Shown here: one piece after another, positions 18,344 to 27,289 of the stretch
Position numbering within the stretch: position 1 is the stretch's first letter
Layout: the number at the start of each line of letters is the position of its first letter
Source of the DNA: Winogradskyella wichelsiae
Lineage (GTDB): Bacteria; Bacteroidota; Bacteroidia; Flavobacteriales; Flavobacteriaceae
Direction: 5' to 3'
DNA: 64,000 nucleotides
Assembly (NCBI RefSeq): GCF_013403925.1
Contig: NZ_JABFDJ010000006.1
Span: 124,001 to 188,000, forward strand
The notes under the pieces: generated by a model
Seen by the model: the letters and a program-made list of their open reading frames with translations, nothing else
What the model was told of the DNA's origin: nothing
The model's database searches: none
Made by a program: the position numbers and the translations under genes

Positions 18344-18675
18344 TAATTTTTTATATAGAAATAACGTTAAAATCAATCCTGTTATCCTCATGAATATCAA
18401 ACGATTTTACGCTTAGAAAACATTTATGTTTATTATAGTAAGGTCACTATTTATAACAACTACAAAAGATTTATCAAAAACGTATTTATGGTCTTTTCAT
18501 TGATAGGTAATAAAACTGAACCACTCGTTATTATACTAAAAATAAGGATAACTTATTGCTTGTAACTAAATCTCTTAAAGAACCACCCTAACTATAATAT
18601 TATTTTTAAGTATTGTTGCTCGTATATGTTTTCATGTTAATTATTATAAGTAAATTGTAGGTCAAATTCTACATA
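18344..18675. other. AT-rich divergent gap upstream of the M14 peptidase gene
   Basis: These 332 bp separate divergent genes. I see no gene. A short inverted repeat TGTAG/CTACA lies just before the peptidase ATG (18657-18673), and no consensus -7 box facing right is convincing. Confidence 0.4.
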
Positions 18676-20433
18676 ATGAAAAAATTATTACTACTAACCT
18701 TATTATTAGTTGCTTGTAACGAAAAAACGGATAAACCAGTTGAACCTGAAACTCAACCTAAACCAGATTTCACTACCGTTTTTGAAATAAGTGAAGGATT
18801 AGAAACAGCAACTTACAATGAAACTATAGCTTATTATGAAGCATTAGCTAATACATATTCAGAAATTTCAACGCAAGAAATTGGTAAAACAGACGCAGGT
18901 AAACCTTTACATATTGTTACATTAAACATGAAGGGTTCTGGTGCAGATTTTGAAACCCTAAAAAAAAATAATAGAATTATTTTAATCAACAACGGTATTC
19001 ACCCAGGGGAATCTGACGGAATTGATGCTACCATGATGCTTTTTAGAGATATCGCTGAAGGTAAAGTTGAAGCACCAAAAAATACAATTGTAGTAACTAT
19101 TCCTATTTATAATATAGGTGGAAGTTTAAATAGAAATTCTACGAGTAGAACCAACCAAAATGGACCAGAAGAATATGGTTTTAGAGGCAATGCTCGTAAT
19201 TACGATTTAAATCGTGATTTTATAAAATCGGACACTGAAAACGCAAAAACATTTGCTCAAATTTTTCATTTAGTACAACCTGATATTTTTATAGATAACC
19301 ACGTTAGTAATGGTGCAGATTATCAATATACATTAACCCATTTATTTACACAGCATAATAAATTAGGTGGTACGCTTGGTGACTTTATTCACACGGAAAT
19401 AATGCCAACATTAGAACAAAAACTAGAAACTAAATCTTGGGACATTACACCATATGTCAATGTTTTTAACCGCACACCAGATTCAGGATTTTCACAGTTT
19501 TTAGATACACCTCGTTATTCTACGGGTTACACTACTTTATTTAACACGCTTGGTATGATGGTAGAAACTCACATGCTTAAACCTTATAAACAACGTGTAG
19601 AAGGCACTTATGAAGTTATAAAAAGCATGATTGAAATCACTGAAGAACAAGGTGAGAAAATAACGAAACTCAGAAAGCAACAAGCTAAATTATGGACTGC
19701 TGGTAACCATTACCCTTTAGCCTGGGAAGTTGACACCACCAAATCATCAACAAGAGATTTTAAAGGTTATGAAGGCGAAATGATTCCGAGTGAACTTACC
19801 GGAGCCACACGTTTAAAATATGACAGAGCTAAGCCTTTTACTAAAGAAATTAATTATCAAGATTATTTTAAAGCTACAGATTCTGTTACCATTCCTAAAG
19901 CCTATATCATTCCACAAGGATGGCATAACGTCATTGATTTATTAAAATTAAATAATGTGGCCTTCACTCAATTTGAAAACGATACAACTCTCACCGTTGA
20001 ATCTTATAAAATAGGAAATTATGAAACCCGAAAATCACCTTACGAGGGGCACTACGCTCATTACAATACAGAAGTAACAACGTCTAGCAAAAAAATAACA
20101 TTTAGAAAAGGTGATTATTTGATTTCTACAAATCAAAAGGCAATACGTTATTTAATTGAAACATTAGAACCAACGCCTATAGATTCTTTTTTTAACTGGA
20201 ATTTCTTCGACACCATTCTACAACAAAAAGAAGGTTTTTCACCTTATGTTTGGGAAGATAAAGCTGAAGAACTTTTAAAAGGAGATAAAAAACTTCAAAT
20301 GGAATTTAACGTAAAAATCAGTTACGATGATGAATTTGCAAATAGTTGGTATGCACAATTAGATTGGTTACATAAACAAAGCAAACATTATGAGAAGGCT
20401 CATTTACAATACCCTGTTTATCGCGTAAAATAA
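18676..20433 (+). CDS. M14-family zinc metallopeptidase, lipoprotein, 585 aa
   Basis: The lipoprotein signal ends LVAC at about residue 14, so the enzyme is probably anchored in the envelope facing the periplasm or surface. The carboxypeptidase-type catalytic domain (about 40-330) has the zinc motif NNGIHPGESDG (His and Glu ligands), the substrate residues ARNYDLNRDF, and DNHVSNGADYQYT carrying the second His ligand. The catalytic Glu is probably in MMVETHMLKPY. The remaining 250 residues form an additional domain found in long Bacteroidota M14 proteins. It should cleave C-terminal residues from peptides. A small lipoprotein gene lies 55 bp downstream, then the amidoligase trio. Confidence 0.87.
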   Translation: MKKLLLLTLLLVACNEKTDKPVEPETQPKPDFTTVFEISEGLETATYNETIAYYEALANTYSEISTQEIGKTDAGKPLHIVTLNMKGSGADFETLKKNNRIILINNGIHPGESDGIDATMMLFRDIAEGKVEAPKNTIVVTIPIYNIGGSLNRNSTSRTNQNGPEEYGFRGNARNYDLNRDFIKSDTENAKTFAQIFHLVQPDIFIDNHVSNGADYQYTLTHLFTQHNKLGGTLGDFIHTEIMPTLEQKLETKSWDITPYVNVFNRTPDSGFSQFLDTPRYSTGYTTLFNTLGMMVETHMLKPYKQRVEGTYEVIKSMIEITEEQGEKITKLRKQQAKLWTAGNHYPLAWEVDTTKSSTRDFKGYEGEMIPSELTGATRLKYDRAKPFTKEINYQDYFKATDSVTIPKAYIIPQGWHNVIDLLKLNNVAFTQFENDTTLTVESYKIGNYETRKSPYEGHYAHYNTEVTTSSKKITFRKGDYLISTNQKAIRYLIETLEPTPIDSFFNWNFFDTILQQKEGFSPYVWEDKAEELLKGDKKLQMEFNVKISYDDEFANSWYAQLDWLHKQSKHYEKAHLQYPVYRVK

Positions 20434-20488
20434 TCCTTGCGTAATAATAATATATTTAACTTTCTGAATTACAATAAATAATTATATC

Positions 20489-20935
20489 ATGAAAAATAAA
20501 ATTTTTAGTCTATTGTTTTTGGTTCTAATAGTTAGTTGTGCATTAGAATCTAAATTTGGGTTACCAAATGACGAAGAAATTAATACAGAATTAATAGGAA
20601 CTTGGCTTGATATAAAAGCAAACGAAATGCTTATGATTAAAAAAAATAACGAAATGAGTTATAAACTGATTCCTAATGACAGTACAGAGATCATTTCTTA
20701 TTCTAAAAAAATTAAAGGGTTTAATGTTTTAAACATCGTTACAAATGACAACGGAGTTAAAACAAATTCCTTCTTTGGTTTTGAACTTAGAAATGACACA
20801 TTAGAATTCTCTGAAGTAAATAAAGACCTAAAAGAAACTGATTTTAATTCTCAAGCTGAATTAATTAAATTTTTCAATGAAAATATTGATAAAAAAGGAT
20901 TCTTTATTAATCATACAATAGTAATTAGAGAGTAA
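20489..20935 (+). CDS. Hypothetical small lipoprotein, 148 aa
   Basis: The family is not recognised. The signal peptide ends in a lipobox IVSC at about residue 17. The mature part has a short pattern common in small Bacteroidota lipoproteins, beginning ELIGTWLDI and followed by alternating strands (YKLIPNDSTEIISYS, LNIVTNDNGVKT), suggesting a lipocalin-like beta barrel; that is an inference from pattern only. It follows the M14 peptidase gene by 55 bp on the same strand. Confidence 0.7.
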   Translation: MKNKIFSLLFLVLIVSCALESKFGLPNDEEINTELIGTWLDIKANEMLMIKKNNEMSYKLIPNDSTEIISYSKKIKGFNVLNIVTNDNGVKTNSFFGFELRNDTLEFSEVNKDLKETDFNSQAELIKFFNENIDKKGFFINHTIVIRE

Positions 20936-21070
20936 AAAACGATATATAGAACTAATTTAAGACCTTATTTTCAACACATTAAAATCTGAAAAATGTTTTT
21001 AAACGAATGTAAAAGCAATTAAAAAATAATATACATTTACTTAAAATTATAATAGCGTAATGCACTCTAA

Positions 21071-22516
21071 ATGAATAAATATATTGTTGTAAATCAACCT
21101 GAAAAATGGAACTTTTCAATTGATAATATAACTGTAATTTCTGCTCAAGATTATCTTACAAATCCTAAGTATTCTTTATTAAAAAATGCACGTATTTTTA
21201 ATTTGTGCAAAGATTACTCGTATCAATCTAAGGGGTATTACGTATCACTTTTGGCAGAAGCCAGAGGTCACTTACCAATTCCAACTACAAAAAACATTGT
21301 AGATCTTAAAGCTTTAAAATTAGTAAGAATAGTCTCTGATGAATTTGATGATGTTATTCAACAAAGTTTAAAGAACATTAAATCGCAAGATTTTACGCTA
21401 AGTATTTATTTTGGACAAAATGTAGCTCAGAAATACAAAAACTTAAGTGCTTTGTTTTATAAGCATTTTCAAGTTCCGTTTTTACGTGTTAATTTTAACC
21501 ATACAACAAAATGGAACATTCAGGGTATTAAAGCGATTTCAGAATCTGAAATTCCAGAAGAACACAAACCTAGCGTTCGCGAATTTGCTAATCAGTATTT
21601 TTCTAAGAAAAGATATGACACTGCTAAAGTTGCCAATCATGATTTTGACTTGGCTATTTTAGTTAACCCCAATGATCCGGCTCCACCAAGTAATCCTAAA
21701 GCCTTAAAAAAGTTTATAGAAATTGCTGAAAAGATGAATATCTATGCAGAGATTATTGAACCCAAAGATTTATCGAGACTCTCTTCTTTTGATGCATTAT
21801 TTTTAAGACAAAGCACGGAGGTGAATAATGAAGCCTACACTTTTGCCAGAAAAGCACAACAAGAAGGCATAGCGATCATAGATTATCCAAATGCCATTTT
21901 AAAATGCTGCAACAAAGTATATATGGCAGAAGCCATGAACAATGCTAACATTAGTACACCAAAAACAGTCATTGTACACAGTAATAATCGGAATTCTGTT
22001 TTAGAACAAACAGGATTACCTTGTGTGTTAAAAGCACCAGATTCTACTTTTTCGTTTGGCGTTAAAAAAGCACAAACACAAGAAGAGTATGATATTCTAG
22101 TAACAGAAATGCTTAAGGAATCTGATTTAATAATTGCCCAAGAGTTTTGTCCTTCAGATTATGATTGGCGTATTGGTATTATAGATAATAAACCTTTTTT
22201 TGCTTGTAAATATTATATGGCAAAAGGCCATTGGCAAATTTACAATTGGAAAGCAACCAATAAAAACGAACAAGATGGTGATGCTGATTGTTTAGCAATT
22301 GAAGATGTGCCAAAAAACGTTATTGATATCGCACTAAAATCTGCTAAATTAATGGGACTTGGACTCTATGGTGTTGACATAAAAGTTGTAGATGGCAAAT
22401 TAATGGTTATTGAAATTAACGACAATCCTAATATTGATTTTGGTGTAGAGGATGCGCATTATGGAGATGTCGTTTACAAAAAGATTCTTACTGCACTTAA
22501 AAAACGACTAGAGTAA
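21071..22516 (+). CDS. RimK-like ATP-grasp amidoligase with RLAN domain, 481 aa
   Basis: This cytoplasmic ligase should join a carboxylate to an amino group with ATP. The N-terminal half (about 1-200) fits the RLAN domain that precedes certain RimK-like ATP-grasp enzymes (YQSKGYYVSLLAEARGH). The ATP-grasp part (about 205-481) shows PNDPAPPSNPKALKKF, the lid LPCVLKAPDSTFSFGVKKA, and the Mg-binding end MVIEINDNPNIDFG. Three bases separate its stop from the next gene, a GCS2 ligase. The substrate is unknown; family members add glutamate or similar amino acids to proteins or small molecules. Confidence 0.88.
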   Translation: MNKYIVVNQPEKWNFSIDNITVISAQDYLTNPKYSLLKNARIFNLCKDYSYQSKGYYVSLLAEARGHLPIPTTKNIVDLKALKLVRIVSDEFDDVIQQSLKNIKSQDFTLSIYFGQNVAQKYKNLSALFYKHFQVPFLRVNFNHTTKWNIQGIKAISESEIPEEHKPSVREFANQYFSKKRYDTAKVANHDFDLAILVNPNDPAPPSNPKALKKFIEIAEKMNIYAEIIEPKDLSRLSSFDALFLRQSTEVNNEAYTFARKAQQEGIAIIDYPNAILKCCNKVYMAEAMNNANISTPKTVIVHSNNRNSVLEQTGLPCVLKAPDSTFSFGVKKAQTQEEYDILVTEMLKESDLIIAQEFCPSDYDWRIGIIDNKPFFACKYYMAKGHWQIYNWKATNKNEQDGDADCLAIEDVPKNVIDIALKSAKLMGLGLYGVDIKVVDGKLMVIEINDNPNIDFGVEDAHYGDVVYKKILTALKKRLE

Positions 22517-22519
22517 ATA

Positions 22520-23746
22520 ATGATTAAAAAATATCACTTATTCGAAGTTTATGGAATTGAACTCGAATATATGTTAGTTAACAATAAAACATTTAAAGTT
22601 GCGCCTCAAGTTGATGAACTACTCACCTTAAAAGCTGGTAAAATAGAAGCAGATATTGATAACGGAGCTATTGCTTGGAGTAACGAATTGGTTGCGCATG
22701 TCATTGAACTAAAAACTAATGGACCAGCAAAAAATACAGATGATTTATCCGACAAATTCCATGCTAACATTTTAGAAATTGATACACTTTTACAGCCATT
22801 AGATTTACAGCTTCTGGGCTCTGCATCTCACCCTCTGATGAATCCAAACACAGATACACAACTTTGGAAACACAGTTATAGTAAAGTTTATGCACTTTAC
22901 AATACTATTTTCAATTGCAAAGGTCACGGTTGGAGTAATGTGCAAAGCACACATATTAATCTACCATTTTATGATGACAAGGAATTTGAAAAACTACATG
23001 CAGCAATTAGAATCATCTTACCTATTTTACCAGGATTATCTGCGAGTTCACCAATTTTAGAAGGAAAAATAACAGAATTTAAAGACACAAGATTAGAGTT
23101 TTATAAAACGAATCAAAAAGAAATCCCTGAATTAACGGGTTTGGTAATTCCGGAACGGACATTTTCAAAATTAGATTATTATGCTACAATTTTAGAACCT
23201 ATAAAACGCGCCATTCAACCTTATGATAAAGACAAAATTTTAGATCAACATTTTCTAAATTCTCGTGGTGCTATTGCTCGTTTTGACAGAAATGCAATTG
23301 AAATACGTTTGCTAGATATTCAAGAATGTCCCAAAGCAGATATTGCTATTTGTGCATTAATTATTGAAGTTTTAAAAGCGTTAGTCAATAAAGAATTTGG
23401 CACTGTGAAAGATCAAAAATCATGGACTAAAGAAGACTTATTTCCTATTTTGAATGACTCTATAAAACACGCCGAAAATTCTAAAATTAAAAATAAAGAC
23501 TATTTAAAATTATTCGGAATAAAAGAGTCTTCAAGTGTTAGTGAACTTTGGAAACACTTATACCAATCTGTAAAACCAAAATTGCACCAATCTCATTATA
23601 CTGCAGTTGAATTAATTTTGAAAGAAGGCACTTTGGCTACAAGAATACTCAAAGCAGTTGGTACTGAAAATAATGACACTCATATTATTTCAGTTTACAG
23701 ACAGCTTCAAAAATGTCTACAAGCTAATGAATTATTTCAACCTTGA
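22520..23746 (+). CDS. GCS2-family glutamate-cysteine ligase-like enzyme, 408 aa
   Basis: This member of the glutamate-cysteine ligase type 2 (YbdK-like) superfamily activates a carboxylate with ATP to form a gamma-glutamyl-type amide. The GCS2 start motif is FEVYGIELEYML with metal-binding Glu residues (9-20), followed by STHINLPF, LPGLSASSP and RFDRNAIEIRLLDIQEC. The length is near the family norm. It sits between the RimK-like ligase (3 bp gap) and the amidohydrolase, whose TTG start overlaps its TGA stop. Glutathione synthesis is not implied, because no GshB follows and the RimK/FGase pairing points to another product. Confidence 0.88.
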   Translation: MIKKYHLFEVYGIELEYMLVNNKTFKVAPQVDELLTLKAGKIEADIDNGAIAWSNELVAHVIELKTNGPAKNTDDLSDKFHANILEIDTLLQPLDLQLLGSASHPLMNPNTDTQLWKHSYSKVYALYNTIFNCKGHGWSNVQSTHINLPFYDDKEFEKLHAAIRIILPILPGLSASSPILEGKITEFKDTRLEFYKTNQKEIPELTGLVIPERTFSKLDYYATILEPIKRAIQPYDKDKILDQHFLNSRGAIARFDRNAIEIRLLDIQECPKADIAICALIIEVLKALVNKEFGTVKDQKSWTKEDLFPILNDSIKHAENSKIKNKDYLKLFGIKESSSVSELWKHLYQSVKPKLHQSHYTAVELILKEGTLATRILKAVGTENNDTHIISVYRQLQKCLQANELFQP

Positions 23747-24426
23747 AACTCGTTTTAACTTGTGAGCATGGCGGAAACGAAATTCCTACGACTTACAAAA
23801 AGCACTTTAAAAATAAAGTTATTTTAAAAACTCATCGCGCTTTAGATTTGGGTGCTTTAGATCTATTTCAAACTTTAAAACCGTTATCTGACGCTTCTTA
23901 TTTCAGCACAACATCACGTTTATTAATAGAACTAAATCGTTCATTACATCATAAAAACTTATTTTCTGAGTACATAAAAGACCTCACTAAAATTGAGAAA
24001 ACAAAAATTATAAATATTCATTATTTACCGTACAGAACATCTGTAGAAGATAATATTAGAAGCTTTATTAAAAAGGGTGATTCAGTACTTCATTTATCTA
24101 TTCATAGTTTTACACCTTCTTTAAATGGAGAAAATAGAAACTGTGATATTGGCTTATTGTATAATTCTTCTAACAAACAAGAAAAACAGTTGTGCAAACA
24201 ATTAAAGTTAGAACTTTTAAAACAAGACCCGAACTTAAACGTAAGATTCAACTATCCGTATTTAGGAAAAGCTGATGGGTTTACAACCTATTTAAGAAAA
24301 CAATTTTCAGTACATTATTTAGGAATTGAAATTGAAGTGAATCAGAAATTTACAAAAGACAACCTATTTGATTCTGGTATAAAAACAAAACTATTTAATG
24401 CTGTTTCGATATTAAATTCTAAATAA
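23743..24426 (+). CDS. N-formylglutamate amidohydrolase-like enzyme, 227 aa
   Basis: This protein belongs to the N-formylglutamate amidohydrolase (FGase/HutG-like) family. The N-terminal strand LVLTCEHGGNEIP carries the conserved metal His, HLSIHSFTPSLNG the second His, and LGIEIEVNQ a C-terminal Glu. No histidine-utilisation genes are nearby, so the substrate is probably the product of the two upstream ligases, an inference. The start is TTG at 23743, overlapping the preceding TGA; there is no internal Met anywhere in the frame, so no alternative ATG exists. A terminator follows about 100 bp downstream. Confidence 0.85.
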   Translation: MKLVLTCEHGGNEIPTTYKKHFKNKVILKTHRALDLGALDLFQTLKPLSDASYFSTTSRLLIELNRSLHHKNLFSEYIKDLTKIEKTKIINIHYLPYRTSVEDNIRSFIKKGDSVLHLSIHSFTPSLNGENRNCDIGLLYNSSNKQEKQLCKQLKLELLKQDPNLNVRFNYPYLGKADGFTTYLRKQFSVHYLGIEIEVNQKFTKDNLFDSGIKTKLFNAVSILNSK

Positions 24427-24523
24427 GATTTCTACACTGCATTAGGCAGCAGTCCGTTAATGTGAATGATTTTAGTAGAAGAAAAGGTCTATTAAGAAGT
24501 ACTGTTAATTTAAGCCTAAATTT

Positions 24524-24573
24524 AAAAAAGCGTTTTCAAAATTACAAGTACATAATTTTGAAAACGTTTTTTA
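24524..24573. terminator. Bidirectional terminator after the amidoligase cluster
   Basis: A long inverted repeat joins AAAAAAGCGTTTTCAAAATT on the left and AATTTTGAAAACGTTTTTT on the right, with one bulged G and about a 10-nt loop. It is flanked by A and T runs and serves the plus-strand cluster and the minus-strand NUDIX gene. Confidence 0.85.
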
Positions 24574-24592
24574 GCTACACAATAAAACTGTT

Positions 24593-25174
24593 TTAAACCA
24601 ATATCCTAATATTTGCATAACTATTCTCTAAAGCTTTTTGAGATGCTTTATCATCTAACCACTCTACTTTAGTAATACCCTCTTTTTCTTGAGGAAACAA
24701 TTGACCATTAAAACTTGTTTTCATTTCAAACCAATGCGTAATTTTTATTCTAAGTTTACCATGACGTTTAAAAATATGATAAGTCGTCGGTATTGCTTTC
24801 ACAATTTTTAGACCCTCAACACCTGTTTCTTCTTCAACTTCTCTAATCGCTGTTTCTTCAATAGTTTCATTGCGTTCAGCTTTTCCTTTTGGCAAATCCC
24901 ATTTATCATTTCTATAAATAAAGAGAATTTCACCTTTATCGTTATAAACTTTACCTCCACCAGCAACAACATTCGGTAATAGCTTCAAAAACTTTTTAAG
25001 TAACTTATCCTCATTCTTATGTATTAAATGCACGGCCTTTAAATCCGTATTATTTAAAGTCTTTATGACTTTACCAATATTCACGGATTTTAAAAGAAAA
25101 GATTTAAAGTCAGTTTCCTTAGTATTCTCAGTAGTTAAAATTATAGGTTTATCACCTACATATATAGTGTACAT
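24593..25174 (-). CDS. NUDIX hydrolase, 193 aa
   Basis: This is a pyrophosphohydrolase. The Nudix box has the form GX5EX7REVEEETG starting at about residue 116 (GKAERNE through EEETGVEG), with all catalytic Glu residues present. The first 60-80 residues form an extra N-terminal domain and the box lies in the second half, preceded by NDKWDLPKGKA. Substrate unknown; the family includes ADP-ribose, nucleotide and capped-RNA hydrolases. It is divergent from pyrE with a 119-bp gap, an arrangement I recall from other Flavobacteriaceae. Confidence 0.92.
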   Translation of the reverse strand: MYTIYVGDKPIILTTENTKETDFKSFLLKSVNIGKVIKTLNNTDLKAVHLIHKNEDKLLKKFLKLLPNVVAGGGKVYNDKGEILFIYRNDKWDLPKGKAERNETIEETAIREVEEETGVEGLKIVKAIPTTYHIFKRHGKLRIKITHWFEMKTSFNGQLFPQEKEGITKVEWLDDKASQKALENSYANIRILV

Positions 25175-25281
25175 CGTTTCGGTTGTTTCAACATTCTATA
25201 TGTAAAAATATTATTTTTTTCGAGAAAGTATTTGAAATGAAAATTTAATTAATTTAAAATTTCTTAAGATTTAAAAATCAT

Positions 25282-25289
25282 TATTTTTG
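25282..25289 (+). promoter_or_regulatory. Promoter -7 box of pyrE
   Basis: TATTTTTG matches TAnnTTTG exactly and ends 4 bp before the pyrE ATG, which would place transcription start at the start codon (leaderless mRNA). No -33 TTG is seen. Confidence 0.5.
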
Positions 25290-25293
25290 TAAT

Positions 25294-25938
25294 ATGATTT
25301 TTAACAAAGACACCGCCAAAAAAACAGCCGAAGTTTTACTGCAAATTAATGCTATAAAATTACAACCCGAAGATCCTTTTACTTGGGCTTCTGGCTGGAA
25401 ATCTCCAATTTATTGTGATAATAGAATTGTATTATCATTTCCGCTTGTAAGAAATTACATTAGAGAAACAATTGCTAAAAATATTGAAACGCTTTACGGT
25501 AAACCAGATGTAATTGCTGGTGTCGCCACTGGTGCAATAGGAATTGGAGCTTTAGTTGCAGAATATTTAAATCTGCCTTTTGTATATGTTAGACCAGAAG
25601 CAAAAAAGCATGGTCGTCAAAACCAAATTGAAGGTTATATTGAAAAAGGACAAACTGTTGTTGTTGTTGAAGATTTAATCAGCACCGGAATGAGCAGTCT
25701 TAATGCTGTTACGGCTTTAAATGAAGCCGAAGTTAAGGTAAAAGGCATGGTTGCCATTTTTTCTTACGGATTTGATATTGCTAAGAAGAATTTTGAAGAA
25801 GCCAATGTAGAATTACACACCCTTGGTAATTATGAAAATTTATTAGAACAAGCTTTAGACAATGACTATATAACAAAAGATCAGCAAGACATTTTAGCAA
25901 AATGGAATGCAAATCCAAGTGAGTGGAACGCTAATTGA
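25294..25938 (+). CDS. pyrE: Orotate phosphoribosyltransferase
   Basis: This enzyme makes orotidine 5'-phosphate from orotate and PRPP in pyrimidine synthesis. It has 214 aa, the usual length. The start ends with WASGWKSPIYCDNR, the flexible loop is RPEAKKHGRQNQIEG, and the PRPP-binding motif VVVVEDLISTGMSSLNAV carries the conserved Glu-Asp pair. Translation starts almost on the promoter box, so expression appears to use a leaderless transcript. carA, which feeds the same pathway, is in the window at 36253 but not linked to pyrE. Confidence 0.97.
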   Translation: MIFNKDTAKKTAEVLLQINAIKLQPEDPFTWASGWKSPIYCDNRIVLSFPLVRNYIRETIAKNIETLYGKPDVIAGVATGAIGIGALVAEYLNLPFVYVRPEAKKHGRQNQIEGYIEKGQTVVVVEDLISTGMSSLNAVTALNEAEVKVKGMVAIFSYGFDIAKKNFEEANVELHTLGNYENLLEQALDNDYITKDQQDILAKWNANPSEWNAN

Positions 25939-26040
25939 TATATAAAAGTACAAGTGTTAGGTGGTGCAGTTAATAAAAGAATATTTTATTAAAACGTCTG
26001 CCATTAACTTAGCAAAACAACAACTTAACAATAAAAAAAG

Positions 26041-26436
26041 ATGAAATTAGAATCTCCAAAAGTAACTTTAGATAAATCAGCTGAATCTACCTTTAATTTT
26101 TTATCTGATGTTAAAAATTTTGAAAGCTTAATGCCTGAAAACATAAGTAAATTTGAAGTTTTGGACAACGATAAATTTCTTTTCGCATTAAAAGGAATGC
26201 CAGAAATTGTATTGAAGAAAAAAGAAGCAATCCCTAATAGTAAGATTGTTTTAGGTGCAGCAGGCGGAAAATTAGATTTTTCTTTAATCGCAGATATTAC
26301 AGAAATTGAACCTAACAAAACGGAGGTGAAATTAAATTTTGAAGGTGAATTTAATGCCATGATGGGTATGATGATTAAAGGCCCTATCAGTAAATTTATT
26401 GAGACTTTGGTTACCAATATGAAAACTGAAATCTAA
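26041..26436 (+). CDS. SRPBCC-family protein, 131 aa
   Basis: This is a START/SRPBCC-fold small protein with a hydrophobic ligand cavity. The beginning (LDKSAESTFNFLSDVKNFESLMP) and the C-terminal helix (MMGMMIKGPISKFIETLV) are typical of the CoxG/polyketide-cyclase-like group. A long frame on the opposite strand covers the same bases but gives low-complexity protein without motifs, so the plus strand is chosen. The ligand is unknown. It sits between pyrE and convergent birA, and the 102-bp gap to pyrE leaves its promoter undefined. Confidence 0.82.
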   Translation: MKLESPKVTLDKSAESTFNFLSDVKNFESLMPENISKFEVLDNDKFLFALKGMPEIVLKKKEAIPNSKIVLGAAGGKLDFSLIADITEIEPNKTEVKLNFEGEFNAMMGMMIKGPISKFIETLVTNMKTEI

Positions 26437-26460
26437 AAATTTATAATTCCAAGTTTGGAT

Positions 26461-27195
26461 TTAATAGAGCAGTTTTATTTCCTTTAAATCAAAGGATCTA
26501 ATAATGTCATCTTCAGTCCAAACTTGTAATTGTCCATTTTCTGTTACTCCTTGTATTATTCCTGCAAAGCGTCGATTGTCACTTACTGTTAAAAATGTAG
26601 ATGGCTTATCTTTTCTAAATAACTCACCTTCATATGCGGTCTTAATTTCATAAAACCGCTTAGATTCTAAGATTTTAAAATAAAATTGCAGCTGTTTTAA
26701 TACCTCTGCAAGCACTTCATCTTTATTATAAAGAACTCCCGTAAGCAAGCTCATGGAGGAAGCTTGAGGCAAATTATCAAAAAATTTTTGATTTACATTA
26801 AGTCCAAATCCAATTATAGAACCTTGAAGTTGATTATTTTTTATGACATTTTCAATTAAAACTCCACATATCTTCTTGTCCGCTGACAAAATGTCGTTAG
26901 GCCATTTAACATGCAATCTAGGTATTTTTAAGATACTCAAAGCTCTAATAATTGCTAACGCCACAGTCATACTTATATAAAACTGATCGGTAACATTAAA
27001 ACCTGGCAATCTTTTAAACACACTAACAGTAAGGTTTTTTCCGCCTTCCACCTTCCATTTTGCGCCCATTTGACCCTTACCTTTAGTCTGCGAATCTGCA
27101 ACCACAACACTGTAATCTTTAGGTAGAGATACCGTTGCCAAATCTTTTAGATAGGTATTTGTAGACTCAATGGCATTAAGTTTGATTATGTACAT
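26461..27195 (-). CDS. birA: Biotin-[acetyl-CoA-carboxylase] ligase
   Basis: This biotin protein ligase attaches biotin to the carboxyl carrier protein. The 244-aa protein has the biotinyl-AMP motif TKGKGQMGAKWK, corresponding to GRGRxGR, and HVKWPNDIL, plus a small C-terminal SH3-like domain. It lacks the N-terminal helix-turn-helix of E. coli BirA, so it is a ligase only and not a repressor. The short leader ahead of its ATG contains an exact -7 box. Confidence 0.95.
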   Translation of the reverse strand: MYIIKLNAIESTNTYLKDLATVSLPKDYSVVVADSQTKGKGQMGAKWKVEGGKNLTVSVFKRLPGFNVTDQFYISMTVALAIIRALSILKIPRLHVKWPNDILSADKKICGVLIENVIKNNQLQGSIIGFGLNVNQKFFDNLPQASSMSLLTGVLYNKDEVLAEVLKQLQFYFKILESKRFYEIKTAYEGELFRKDKPSTFLTVSDNRRFAGIIQGVTENGQLQVWTEDDIIRSFDLKEIKLLY

Positions 27196-27203
27196 TTACT
27201 AGG

Positions 27204-27211
27204 CAAATTTA
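27204..27211 (-). promoter_or_regulatory. Promoter -7 box of birA
   Basis: The minus strand reads TAAATTTG, an exact match, 8 bp upstream of the birA ATG. It is divergent from and only 50 bp away from the rsfS box. Confidence 0.5.
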
Positions 27212-27261
27212 TTTTATAGTTTTCTTATGACATTATGCGCCTACAAGAACGAAAAATATAA

Positions 27262-27269
27262 TAACTTTG
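27262..27269 (+). promoter_or_regulatory. Promoter -7 box of the rsfS-ftsH transcript
   Basis: TAACTTTG is an exact TAnnTTTG match, 20 bp before the rsfS ATG. No TTG is found at 17-19 bp upstream. Confidence 0.5.
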
Positions 27270-27289
27270 CACAAAATTAATACAAATTA

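Noticed and set aside
25970-25992. AT-only hairpin after pyrE
   Set aside because: The 9-bp stem contains only A-T pairs, lacks a U run, and could arise by chance in AT-rich DNA.
26025-26417. Long opposite-strand frame (130 aa) over the SRPBCC gene
   Set aside because: It lacks domain motifs and is low in complexity, while the plus strand gives a clear SRPBCC fold; treated as a shadow.
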